DNA of 64,000 bases from Streptosporangium roseum DSM 43021 (GTDB taxonomy: Bacteria > Actinomycetota > Actinomycetes > Streptosporangiales > Streptosporangiaceae). The first letter of the stretch is position 1. Each line of letters begins with the position of its first letter. The notes below the pieces were generated by a model. The model saw only the letters and a list, made by a program, of their open reading frames with translations. It was not told the DNA's origin and did not search any database. Shown here piece by piece: positions 17,439 to 24,731 of the stretch. The DNA is taken from positions 8,494,001-8,558,000 of the forward strand of contig NC_013595.1 of the NCBI RefSeq assembly GCF_000024865.1, in the 5' to 3' direction. Made by a program: the position numbers and the translations under genes.

Positions 17439-17819
17439 GTGCTCGGAATCGAAGACTGCCTGGCTGAGGTCATGGCCATCCCCGGCGCCCTGGACGCGAT
17501 CCTGATCGATCAGACCAGCGGGACGGCCGTGGCCGTCGGCGGCGGGAGCCGCCACGTCGACACGGAGAAGTCGGCCGCGGGGTTGAGCGAGACCCTGCGG
17601 GCGACGCTGGACGGACTCGCCACGACCTCTCCCGGCGGAACGATCCGGATCAGCGACATGATCATAACAACGGATAACGGACATCATTTATTAAGGCCGC
17701 TGGAAACGGTTTTCGACGGCCCTCTGGTGATTTATGTACGGCTCGATCTGGAGCGCTCGAATCTGGCTCTGGCCCGCCATCGCCTTCAGGCCCTTTCCGG
17801 CCGACTTATAACGACGTGA
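17439..17819 (+). CDS. roadblock/LC7-type small protein
   Basis: 126 residues from a GTG with GGGAG upstream. Two alpha/beta halves with AILIDQTSGTAVAVGGG and PLVIYVRLDLERSNLALARHRL resemble the roadblock/LC7 fold used by regulators of small Ras-like GTPases (MglB type). Its C-terminal helix (SNLALARHRLQAL) is nearly the same as that of the protein at 19117-19488 (ANLALARHHMRGI), so the two are paralogues. First gene of a four-gene cluster. Confidence 0.72.
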   Translation: MLGIEDCLAEVMAIPGALDAILIDQTSGTAVAVGGGSRHVDTEKSAAGLSETLRATLDGLATTSPGGTIRISDMIITTDNGHHLLRPLETVFDGPLVIYVRLDLERSNLALARHRLQALSGRLITT

Positions 17820-17823
17820 AGCC

Positions 17824-18666
17824 ATGGCGACCGTGGAGAGCGTACTCAGCGGGCTGGCGGACGATCGCGCCACGGGCGCGCTGCGGCTGGGCAAGGCCGG
17901 GATGTTCTACCTCACCGGCGGCCGGGTGACCTACGCCGAGAGCGCGGCCGCCCCGCGGCTGGAGGATCTGCTGACCGCCGGCCGGAGGGTCTCCGCCCAC
18001 GCCGTACGGCAGGCCAGGCAGTCCGCCGGCGAGGACCGGCGGGGCGGCGAGCTGCTGGTCTCCCAGGGCGTGCTCACCCGGGGCGAGCTGGAGTTCTGCG
18101 TGCTGAGCGCGGTGCTCGACGCCGTCTACTTCCTGTTCGACGCCACCGGGCACCGGCCGAGGTTCCGGCCGGGCGACCGGCACTGGCTCGGCCCCCAGTG
18201 GTACTTCGACGTGACCGGACTGCTCCGGGAGTGCAGGCGAAGGAGGACGCAGTTGGACCAGGCCTGGCCGTCCGCCGAACTGGACACGCTTCCGGTCGTC
18301 CCGGTGGGACGCGTCCCCTGCCAGCGGGTGGTGCTGACCTCGCTCCAGTGGGAGGTGCTGGTCGGCGCCGACTCGGCGGCGACCCCCGGTGACCTGGCGC
18401 GCAAGCTCGGCCGCCCGGCCTACTCGGTGCTGCTCGCCGTACGGCAGCTCGCCGCGGCCGGGCTGATCCGCACCTCCGCGGCGGGGCCCGACGAGCCCGA
18501 GGCGCTGCCCAGGCGGACGAAGGGCGGCACCGACGACTCCAGGAGCCTCGCGGCCGTCGCGACGGAGACCTCCGGGCCATCCGCGCCGCTCCCCCCGATG
18601 ACGGGCGACCCCACCGACGTGAACCTGCTCATCCGGCTCAGAAACGCATTGGAGGCACTCTCGTGA
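17824..18666 (+). CDS. DUF4388-like protein with C-terminal winged helix
   Basis: 280 residues. The N-terminus (SGLADDRATGALRLGKAGMFYLTGGRVTYAES) is the pattern of DUF4388/PATAN-type domains, which occur with Mgl-like GTPase systems. Residues about 155-215 look like a winged helix (LTSLQWEVLVGADSAATP, DLARKLGRPAYSVLLAV, LAAAGLIR). A disordered Thr/Pro/Glu tail ends the protein. It starts 4 bp after the preceding roadblock gene. It may link the GTPase-type signalling proteins to DNA or to another partner. Confidence 0.7.
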   Translation: MATVESVLSGLADDRATGALRLGKAGMFYLTGGRVTYAESAAAPRLEDLLTAGRRVSAHAVRQARQSAGEDRRGGELLVSQGVLTRGELEFCVLSAVLDAVYFLFDATGHRPRFRPGDRHWLGPQWYFDVTGLLRECRRRRTQLDQAWPSAELDTLPVVPVGRVPCQRVVLTSLQWEVLVGADSAATPGDLARKLGRPAYSVLLAVRQLAAAGLIRTSAAGPDEPEALPRRTKGGTDDSRSLAAVATETSGPSAPLPPMTGDPTDVNLLIRLRNALEALS

Positions 18667-18724
18667 GCTTGGTCCGGCGCCGATGAGGCTGCGGACGCTG
18701 AAGCTGATCGGAAGGAGGATGCCA

Positions 18725-19105
18725 GTGGAACTACGTGACGAGGTGCGCCGGGAGATGGCGTTGCTGCGGGAGCGCATCCCGGACGTGGACGGATGCATCG
18801 CGTGCAGCGTCGACGGCCTGACGATAGCCAGCGATCTCAACGACGGCGCCGAGCAGACCGGCGCGCTGTCGTCCGCGCTGCTGGCCCTCAGCCGCCGGAT
18901 GACGGGCATGGCCGGCAAGGGCGCCTTCGAGGAGACGCTGATCTCCGGCACCAACGGCTACGCGGCCTGCTACGCCGCCGGTCCAAAGATCGTCCTCACA
19001 GTTCTCGCCCGCCCCGGGACCAACCTCGGGCTGCTGCGGCTGGAGGGCCGCAAGACCGCGGCGAACGTCGCCGCCATCACATCCCGCATATCGATAACCC
19101 AGTGA
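18725..19105 (+). CDS. roadblock/LC7 domain-containing protein
   Basis: 126 residues. The start is the GTG at 18725 because AAGGAGG lies 6 bp upstream; an ATG 42 bp earlier has no ribosome site. The sequence (VDGCIACSVDGLTIASDLNDG, LSSALLALSRRMTGMAGKG, LVLARPGTNLGLLRLEGRK-type end) is a clear roadblock/LC7 domain, like those in actinobacterial conservons. The usual conservon partners (sensor kinase, DUF742, GTPase) are absent here. Confidence 0.85.
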   Translation: MELRDEVRREMALLRERIPDVDGCIACSVDGLTIASDLNDGAEQTGALSSALLALSRRMTGMAGKGAFEETLISGTNGYAACYAAGPKIVLTVLARPGTNLGLLRLEGRKTAANVAAITSRISITQ

Positions 19106-19116
19106 TCGGAGACAAC

Positions 19117-19488
19117 ATGGGCAACATGGACATCTCTCTCAAAGAGATGATGACGATCGACGGCGCCATCGGCGCGGTGGTCGTGGACTACAACAGCGGC
19201 ATGGCGCTGGGGGCCCTCGGCGGCTCCAAAGAGCTCGATCTCCAGGTCGCGGCGGCGGGCAACACCGAGGTCGTCAAGGCCAAGATGCGGACCATGGAGT
19301 CGCTGGGGCTCAAGGACGGCATCGAGGACATCCTCATCACGCTCAGCGGCCAGTACCACGTGATCCGCCCGGTCAGCGGCCGGGGCGGCAAGGGGCTCTT
19401 CCTCTACCTGGCACTGGACCGCAGCCGGGCCAACCTGGCGCTCGCGCGGCACCACATGCGCGGCATCGAGGAGAAGCTCGAAGTCTGA
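19117..19488 (+). CDS. roadblock/LC7-type small protein
   Basis: 123 residues. Start ATG at 19117 with CGGAGA upstream. It contains GAIGAVVVDYNSGMALGALGG, a long central helix (LQVAAAGNTEVVKAKMRTM) and a terminal LFLYLALDRSRANLALARHHM. It is a paralogue of the first gene of the cluster. It is the last gene and is followed within 2 bp by a strong terminator hairpin, which defines the operon end. Confidence 0.78.
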   Translation: MGNMDISLKEMMTIDGAIGAVVVDYNSGMALGALGGSKELDLQVAAAGNTEVVKAKMRTMESLGLKDGIEDILITLSGQYHVIRPVSGRGGKGLFLYLALDRSRANLALARHHMRGIEEKLEV

Positions 19489-19490
19489 TC

Positions 19491-19534
19491 CTCCGGTACG
19501 GCTTGCGCCCCGGGAGGCGCAAGCCGTACCGGAG
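19491..19534. terminator. bidirectional intrinsic terminator hairpin
   Basis: A perfect 19-bp stem (19491-19509 with 19516-19534) closes a 6-nt loop CCGGGA. It lies between the convergent roadblock operon and the alpha/beta hydrolase gene, so it can terminate both. No U-tract is present, as is usual in this GC range. Confidence 0.8.
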
Positions 19535-19535
19535 C

Positions 19536-20396
19536 TCAACCGTCGGCCACGGCGGTGAGCTCGTCGATCGCGGCGACGAACTCGGGCCAGAGCGGGCGCG
19601 GCAGGTCGTGACCCATCCCGGGGAAGGTGATCAGCCTGGCCCCGGGGATCGCCCCGGCCGTGGCGATGCCCCCGGAGAGCGGCACGAGCTGGTCGTCCTC
19701 GCCGTGCAGCACGAGGGCGGGCACCTCAAGGTCCTTGAGCAGCGGCGCGCGGTCGCCGGAGGCGATGATCCCGGCGAGCTGCCTGGCCGTACCGGCCGGG
19801 TCGTAGGAGCGGTCGTAGCTCAGCCCGGCCACCCGGGCGATCCGGTCGCGGTCGAGCGGGTATCCCGGCGAGCCGATGACCTCCCAGGTCACCAGCGACT
19901 GCCGGATCGCCGTCTCGCGATCGGCCGAGACCGGCCCCATGAGCGCCGCCATCGCGGCCTTGCTGGGCGGGGCGGCGTGCGGGCTGGGTGTGGACATGAT
20001 GGAGGTGAGGCTGCGCACCCGGCGCGGGTGGCGGATCGCCAGCGACTGGGCGATCATGCCTCCCATCGAGGCGCCGACCACGTGCGCGGACTCCCAGCCG
20101 AGCGCGTCGAGCAGCCCGGCGGCGTCGTCGGCCATGTCGTCCAGCAGGTAGGGGGCCCGCCCGTCGCCGCCGAAGGCGGGCACCGCGGCGTCGCGGAGAT
20201 GGGTGGACTCGCCGGCGTCCCGGTTGTCGAACCTGACCACGTGGTGCCCGCGGCCGGCGAGCAGCTCGCAGAACCCCTCGTCCCAGTGGATGAGCTGGGC
20301 GCCGAGTCCCATGATCAGGAGAAGCGGGCGGCCCGCGGGCGAGCCGAAGGTCTCGTAGGCGAGCTCTATGCCGTTCGCCGGAGCGCGCAGGATCAT
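19536..20396 (-). CDS. alpha/beta hydrolase
   Basis: 286 residues, no signal peptide. The nucleophile elbow is GASMGG (Ser near residue 109), the acid is in HGEDDQLVP and the catalytic His in GMGHDLP. The oxyanion-hole segment is IMGLGAQLIHW. The cap region (about 135-210) is rich in Met and Ala. It resembles general esterases and aclacinomycin methylesterase-type hydrolases; the substrate cannot be deduced. It is monocistronic. Confidence 0.88.
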   Translation of the reverse strand: MILRAPANGIELAYETFGSPAGRPLLLIMGLGAQLIHWDEGFCELLAGRGHHVVRFDNRDAGESTHLRDAAVPAFGGDGRAPYLLDDMADDAAGLLDALGWESAHVVGASMGGMIAQSLAIRHPRRVRSLTSIMSTPSPHAAPPSKAAMAALMGPVSADRETAIRQSLVTWEVIGSPGYPLDRDRIARVAGLSYDRSYDPAGTARQLAGIIASGDRAPLLKDLEVPALVLHGEDDQLVPLSGGIATAGAIPGARLITFPGMGHDLPRPLWPEFVAAIDELTAVADG

Positions 20397-20471
20397 GGCG
20401 CTCCCGCCGCGCCGGTCATGCCGGATGCCGTGCTGGTCACAGGAAACAGAATGTCATTCGGTAGAAATGAG

Positions 20472-20511
20472 AGCAAGAGCGGACACGCCGTACGGCGTGT
20501 CCGCTCTTGCT
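20472..20511. terminator. perfect 40-bp palindrome, probable terminator of the downstream secreted-protein gene
   Basis: The two 20-nt halves (AGCAAGAGCGGACACGCCGT and its exact complement) are contiguous with no loop mismatch. It lies about 85 bp past the stop of the minus-strand secreted-protein gene and before the hydrolase start. A hairpin terminator is most likely. Confidence 0.7.
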
Positions 20512-20595
20512 TCTCGACGGGGGTGCGAGCCGGGGAGGTGGAGGGGGCTCGCGGGGGACGCGGAGGAGGGCTTCCACCCTCCCCGCGGTCTCGCG

Positions 20596-21198
20596 TTACT
20601 TGTTGACGACCTGCGGCGGGGTGGCCGGGTTGTTGTCCATGCGGCCCCACGCGCCGGCGGAGAACGGCACGGGGTAGTTCTTCTTGCCCACGCCGTTGCC
20701 CCACTTGGTGATGACGTAGTCGACCTTGATGTGGCCCATGCCGCCGTTGCCGTCCACGCCGAGCGTGTCGGAGTTGAAGGTGCCGCCGGTCAGGTCGGCG
20801 AAGGTCTTGGCGTCGAGGTCGATCATGACGCCGCTGCTGGAGGGCACGCCGGGACCGCGGTCGCCGACGAAGAACTTGGCCTTCTTGCCCTTGTAGACGA
20901 CGTAGCCCTCGGTCAGGAGGGGCCAGCTCGGGCTGGCGATCATGCCCTTCTGCATGGGCTTGCCGCTCGCGGGCAGGCCGGTGTCGCCTGCGCGGCCGGA
21001 GGAGTCGTCCCAGAAGTACGAGGCCTTGGTGGAGCCCTTCAGCAGGACGCTCTCGGCGCCGGACTCGGAGCCGGGGGTGGAGGAGGCGCCGGCCGCGGCG
21101 GGGAGCGCCGAGACGACGCCCGCGGAGGTCAGGACGCTCGCACCGAGGAGGGTGGCGGCCAGGAACCGGTTCTTACGTATGCCAAGGGAGAAACGCAT
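20596..21198 (-). CDS. secreted double-psi-barrel-like (RlpA/expansin-like) protein under a c-di-AMP riboswitch
   Basis: 200 residues. A Sec signal (basic RKNR, hydrophobic stretch to about residue 36, ALPAAA cleavage region) precedes a Ser/Gly linker. The C-terminal part has FFVGDRGPGVPSSSGVMIDLDAKTFADL and GMGHIKVDYVITKWG, the order of motifs seen in double-psi beta-barrel proteins (DRGP...IDL). This family call is by motif only. The 5' leader contains a ydaO-type riboswitch, which in actinobacteria commonly controls secreted cell-wall remodelling proteins, in agreement with an exported wall-acting role. Confidence 0.78.
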   Translation of the reverse strand: MRFSLGIRKNRFLAATLLGASVLTSAGVVSALPAAAGASSTPGSESGAESVLLKGSTKASYFWDDSSGRAGDTGLPASGKPMQKGMIASPSWPLLTEGYVVYKGKKAKFFVGDRGPGVPSSSGVMIDLDAKTFADLTGGTFNSDTLGVDGNGGMGHIKVDYVITKWGNGVGKKNYPVPFSAGAWGRMDNNPATPPQVVNK

Positions 21199-21357
21199 GA
21201 GGTAGAAGACTCTTTCGCGAGGGAACGGGGAGGACGCGTGCGCCGTGAAGAGGCGCAGGCGAATACGCGCTCACAGACAGAAGAGGCGTAGCCGGGCAGC
21301 CCAGGCGCTACGCGGAGCGCGGTGGGGGGCGCCGCGTTCGGACGCGGCAAGGAAGTC

Positions 21358-21414
21358 TTAGAGGGTCGGCGCCAATGAGGCGGGTACCGACAGGAAGAGG
21401 GCGGTGTGCCCCAT
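21358..21414 (-). CDS. 18-residue leader ORF between riboswitch and secreted-protein gene
   Basis: ATG at 21414, stop TAA at 21358-21360. The peptide is MGHTALFLSVPASLAPTL. AGGAG lies 8 bp upstream of the ATG, a better ribosome site than that of the main gene. The ATG is immediately downstream of the riboswitch, and the bases just before it can pair with the aptamer 5' flank. It could be a translated attenuator leader. It could also be chance, since the ORF is short. Confidence 0.4.
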   Translation of the reverse strand: MGHTALFLSVPASLAPTL

Positions 21415-21600
21415 TGGTGATCTCCTCTCCATCTCGTCTACCGGGTTAGCTGACGGATTCGGGCGGTGGAGTTGCCCTACCGCCGCAGGTTCGCGGCGGA
21501 TTCACCCCAAGAAGTGGGTCCCCGGTTCCCGTGGCCCTGACGGCCTCCGGGATTCGACGTCGGCCGGCCGCTCCTTCCGCTGAAGGGCAGGTCACCAACC
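21414..21600 (-). promoter_or_regulatory. c-di-AMP (ydaO/yuaA-type) riboswitch
   Basis: On the minus strand the conserved blocks occur in order: GGAACCGGGGACCCA (near 21529-21515), GGGGTGAATCC (near 21507), a variable hairpin, GGTAGGGCAACTCC, then CCGAATCCGTCAGCTAACC and GGTAGACGAGATGGA. These are the signature of the ydaO aptamer, which turns expression off when cyclic di-AMP is high. TTGGTGA at 21598-21592 can pair with TCACCAA at 21420-21414, closing the aptamer at the leader-ORF start codon. The core aptamer is about 21428-21560. Confidence 0.9.
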
Positions 21601-21613
21601 GATCACGAATAGG

Positions 21614-21642
21614 ACACTAGCGCCCATTCAGGCACAAAGCAA
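21614..21642 (-). promoter_or_regulatory. possible promoter of the riboswitch transcript
   Basis: TTGCTT (21642-21637) and TAGTGT (21619-21614) on the minus strand are 17 bp apart and lie just upstream of the aptamer. The area is clearly more A/T-rich than its surroundings. Confidence 0.35.
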
Positions 21643-22153
21643 AACAAAACCCATGGAAAACCCAGAAGATCTACCTTCATCGGCCAAGAAAGGGCCATTG
21701 GCCAAGTCTTGACCACTCCGCCTGAGACGTTGACCTCACCGGGACTATTGGGAAAGTTATCTGATAGTTAACCGATGATCATGCCCTTGACCTGCATGTC
21801 CTTACTTCTCATCCCCCGCCGCATCCCGCTTGACGAACAATTGCAGGATTGCCGCGGTCGTCGCGGCGGCCGGCGCCCCGGCCCTTCTCACGGCGGTGAC
21901 GTTCACCTCCGCATACATCCACGGGTCGATGGAAACGCCGGTCAGCCGGGGGTTACGCGTGCTTCTTGAAAGATCCGGAGACGCCTGACCCGCCGCGTGT
22001 AAAGCCCCGGTCACGACCGGCGATACCCAGCCGCCGGACGGCTGGAACGGGCAACCTCGCCGACGCCGGCGGCAAGCAATGCCTGCTCGTCCACCCGCCG
22101 CACGCGTGAACCGCGGGCGAGACCCGCCGCTCCGGCGCTTCCCGCTCGGATGA
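21643..22153. other. intergenic region without a supported gene
   Basis: The left part is A/T-rich and would hold the far-upstream part of the riboswitch promoter. Short open frames at 21775-21969 (+) and 21802-22014 (-) have no ribosome sites, no recognisable domain and overlap each other, so I do not call them. I see no repeat or RNA gene here. Confidence 0.5.
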
Positions 22154-22981
22154 TCAGTCCCACCAGAACGACCAGGCGTTCCTGCCCATGATCTCCTGGG
22201 CGTAGTCGACCAGCGTCCCGGCGCTGTAGATGACGCTGTCGGGGCAGAACGTCCAGTGCTCGGCGGCGACGTGCAGGGCGTGTTCGGGGGTGACCGGGGG
22301 GGCGGCGACGCTCAGGTCCAGGGTGTTGAAGCCGACGCCGACCACCCGCGCCCCGAACCTGTCCTCCCAGCTCCGCACCACGGCCGCGAGCGGGACCATC
22401 CACTCGTTGTGGTTCAGCGCGCCCTGCCATCCCATGACGGCCAGCACGTCGGCCCCTCGATCCGCCGCGACCAGCCCGAGCGGGGTCCTGCGCTCGGCCA
22501 CCATCCCGGCGTACCAGTCGGCGACCACGCCGGGATCGGCGGCGAGCTTCCCCGAGGCGGCCGGCCCCGGGCACCGCGGGCCGAAGGGGGCCAGCAGTTC
22601 GAGCTGGTCGGCGTGGGCCTTCTCGATCCAGTCCGACCACACCTCGGCCATGAACGCGGCGGCGTGGTAGTTGTCGATCTCGGCCACCGCGTCCGGGGCG
22701 ATCTGCCCGGCCGACCACGGCTGGACGGAGTCCTCCAGCAGCACCGGCCACAGGCCCGAGCGCCCGTGCTCGGCCCGCAGCCCGGCCCAGAGCTCGCCGG
22801 AGACCGGCAGGTCGCTCAGCCAGAACGCCGGACGGTGGTCGATCGCGAACTTCGCGTAACCGGGATCGGGCCAGACCACGTCCCCGGGCGGCAGCACGCT
22901 GGAGAGCGTGCGCCCGTCACCGCCGTCGGCGAACAGCTGGCCCAGCACTGGCGGAAGTTGCCCACGCTCGCAATCGCTCAT
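22154..22981 (-). CDS. DUF4253 domain-containing protein
   Basis: 275 residues from the ATG at 22981; an alternative GTG at 23005 would add 8 residues and neither start has ideal spacing. It is a soluble protein. The C-terminal third (VLAVMGWQGALNHNEWMVPLAAVVRSWEDRFGARVVGVG..., then LDLSVAAPPVT and AAEHWTFCPDSV) matches the DUF4253 pattern of actinobacteria. The function is unknown; relatives are often scattered immunity-like or housekeeping hypothetical proteins. Confidence 0.8.
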   Translation of the reverse strand: MSDCERGQLPPVLGQLFADGGDGRTLSSVLPPGDVVWPDPGYAKFAIDHRPAFWLSDLPVSGELWAGLRAEHGRSGLWPVLLEDSVQPWSAGQIAPDAVAEIDNYHAAAFMAEVWSDWIEKAHADQLELLAPFGPRCPGPAASGKLAADPGVVADWYAGMVAERRTPLGLVAADRGADVLAVMGWQGALNHNEWMVPLAAVVRSWEDRFGARVVGVGFNTLDLSVAAPPVTPEHALHVAAEHWTFCPDSVIYSAGTLVDYAQEIMGRNAWSFWWD

Positions 22982-23176
22982 CCCTACCGATCCGATCCTG
23001 CCCACGGGTCAATTTTGGCCTGTCAGGCACTCCGAGCGACAGTTAGCCCCGGGACCGGGCGAAAATCATCGGTATCACGCCGGACGGGAGCCGGCGCCGG
23101 GCGGCGCGCGACAGGTGGCCGGGCGGATCAGGAATCGAGAAGCACCGGTCACCGCGCCGCAACTAACGTGACCGCT

Positions 23177-23587
23177 ATGGACATCACCATTCACACGACC
23201 TCCCTTCCTCATGACGACCCGGACGCCGCCCTGGTCTTCTACCGCGACACCCTCGGCTTCGAGGTCCGCAGCGACGTCGGACACGGCAAGATGCGCTGGA
23301 TCACGGTCGGCCCCGTCGGCCGGCCCGGCACTTCCATCCTCCTGGCGCCGCCGGCCGCCGACCCCGGCGTCACCGAGGACGAGCGCCGCACCATCGTCGA
23401 GATGATGGCCAAGGGCACCTACGGCTGGATCCTGCTGGCCACCCCCGACCTCGACGGCATCTTCGAGAAGGTGCAGGCCGGCGGCGCCGAGGTCGTCCAG
23501 GAGCCGACCGATCAGCCGTACGGCGTTCGCGACTGCGCCTTCCGCGATCCCGCGGGCAACCTGATCCGCATCCAGGAGCTTCGCTGA
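23177..23587 (+). CDS. VOC family (glyoxalase/bleomycin-resistance-like) protein
   Basis: 136 residues. The fold is visible as two beta-alpha-beta-beta-beta modules: DPDAALVFYRDTLGFEV at the start and GVRDCAFRDPAGNLIRIQEL at the end. Likely metal ligands are His6 or the Glu in the second module. It may be leaderless or weakly initiated, since no good ribosome site precedes the ATG. The AraC-type gene 134 bp downstream is a common neighbour of such VOC genes and probably regulates it. Confidence 0.88.
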   Translation: MDITIHTTSLPHDDPDAALVFYRDTLGFEVRSDVGHGKMRWITVGPVGRPGTSILLAPPAADPGVTEDERRTIVEMMAKGTYGWILLATPDLDGIFEKVQAGGAEVVQEPTDQPYGVRDCAFRDPAGNLIRIQELR

Positions 23588-23607
23588 GCCGTCCGGCGAC
23601 CGATCGG

Positions 23608-23663
23608 GCCTCGGTGGCCGGTGCTTCCACGCCTCCCCGCGATGCCGGCCACCGGACCGAGGC
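23608..23663. terminator. imperfect hairpin after the VOC gene
   Basis: GCCTCGGT (23608-23615) pairs with ACCGAGGC (23656-23663), and the inner GGCCGG pairs with CCGGCC. It begins 20 bp after the VOC stop, which fits termination. Confidence 0.4.
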
Positions 23664-23721
23664 GTTCTCCACCCTCGGCTTGTACGCAGGTGTTTGCGAA
23701 CATCGATGAAAGGGTTCCCTC

Positions 23722-24126
23722 ATGTGTCATCCCGCATGGGCGCACGCGCTTGTCGCCGCGCAACGACTGGTCGACTTCGCGCGGCTGCGCCGCGTCCGCG
23801 ACCGGATCGACCGGGAGTACGCGCGGCCGCTGAACGTCGAGGCACTCGCCCTCGACGCGGCCATGCCGGCCGTGCACCTCAGCCGGCAGTTCCAGATCGC
23901 GTACGGCGAGTCGCCGTACGCCTATCTGACGGCACGTCGCGTCGAGCGCGCGACGGCGCTGCTGCGTCGCGGCGATCTCAGCGTCACCGAGGTCTGCTCC
24001 TCGGTCGGCTGCTCATCGCCGGACACCTTCAGCGCCCGCTTCACCGAGCTGGTCGGCATGTCGCCCACCACCTACCAGCGCCGCGCGGCAGACCGCCGGG
24101 GCCCGGGGTTGACCGATGAGCGCTAA
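23722..24126 (+). CDS. AraC family helix-turn-helix protein (DNA-binding domain only)
   Basis: 134 residues, essentially only the two-HTH AraC domain: LNVEALALDAAMPAVHLSRQFQIAYGESPYAYLTARRVERA, then SVTEVCSSVGCSSPDTFSARFTELVGMSPTTYQRR. There is no effector domain, as in MarA/SoxS-sized regulators. It lies downstream of the VOC gene and its 3' end overlaps the PPOX gene start by 11 bp, so regulator and oxidoreductase are probably co-transcribed. Confidence 0.9.
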   Translation: MCHPAWAHALVAAQRLVDFARLRRVRDRIDREYARPLNVEALALDAAMPAVHLSRQFQIAYGESPYAYLTARRVERATALLRRGDLSVTEVCSSVGCSSPDTFSARFTELVGMSPTTYQRRAADRRGPGLTDER

Positions 24127-24625
24127 CCTGACCACCGTGAACCCTCCCGCCCGCGCCTTCGACCAGCGCATCCGCGACACGCTGGACCGGCTTGAGCACG
24201 ACGTCGACGCCTGGTTCGCCACCGCCGACCCGGCGGGCCTGCCGTACCTCGTGCCGCTGTCGTTCCTCTGGGACGGCCAGGCCCTGCTCGTCTCCACGGC
24301 CAGGACCAACCCGACGGCCAGGTTCCTGGAGGCCACCGGCAAGGTCAGGGTGGCGCTCGGCCCCACCCGCGACGTCGTCCTGATCGACGCCGAGGTGCGC
24401 GAGGTGATACCCGCCGCCGAGATCCCGGCCGAGGTCGGCGACGCCTTCGCCGTCAAGGCGGGTTTCGACCCGCGCAAGCAGCGCGGCGCCTACCCCTACT
24501 TCCGGATCGTCCCGCTCCAGGTGCAGGCCTGGCGCGAGGCGAACGAGCTCGCCGGGCGCGATCTCATGATCGACGGAAAGTGGCTCAGCGCTCCGGACAC
24601 GGATCGATCTCCCGCAGCCGGGTGA
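24116..24625 (+). CDS. PPOX class F420-/flavin-dependent oxidoreductase
   Basis: 169 residues with the split-barrel fold of pyridoxamine-5'-phosphate-oxidase-like proteins: ATADPAGLPYLVPLSFLWDGQALLVSTARTN and LEATGKVRVALGPTRDVVLIDAEVREV. It is like the TIGR03668 group of actinobacterial proteins thought to use F420. The substrate is unknown. The start overlaps the AraC gene. Confidence 0.85.
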   Translation: MSANLTTVNPPARAFDQRIRDTLDRLEHDVDAWFATADPAGLPYLVPLSFLWDGQALLVSTARTNPTARFLEATGKVRVALGPTRDVVLIDAEVREVIPAAEIPAEVGDAFAVKAGFDPRKQRGAYPYFRIVPLQVQAWREANELAGRDLMIDGKWLSAPDTDRSPAAG

Positions 24626-24688
24626 GGAGGTCGCGCGGCTGGGCGCCATGCGGCACTTGCCCGGACGCCCCCCACTCGGCCTCCATCG

Positions 24689-24722
24689 CCGCGGCCGCCG
24701 ACGGCACGGACGGCGGCCGCGG
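24689..24722. terminator. GC-rich terminator between convergent genes
   Basis: CCGCGGCCGCCG (24689-24700) and CGGCGGCCGCGG (24711-24722) form a perfect 12-bp stem with a 10-nt loop, placed between the converging PPOX and hexosaminidase genes. Confidence 0.65.
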
Positions 24723-24731
24723 TGACCGGCT

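Noticed and set aside
21775..22014. Two opposite short open frames in the gap before the DUF4253 gene
   Set aside because: They overlap each other, have no ribosome sites and no recognisable motif.
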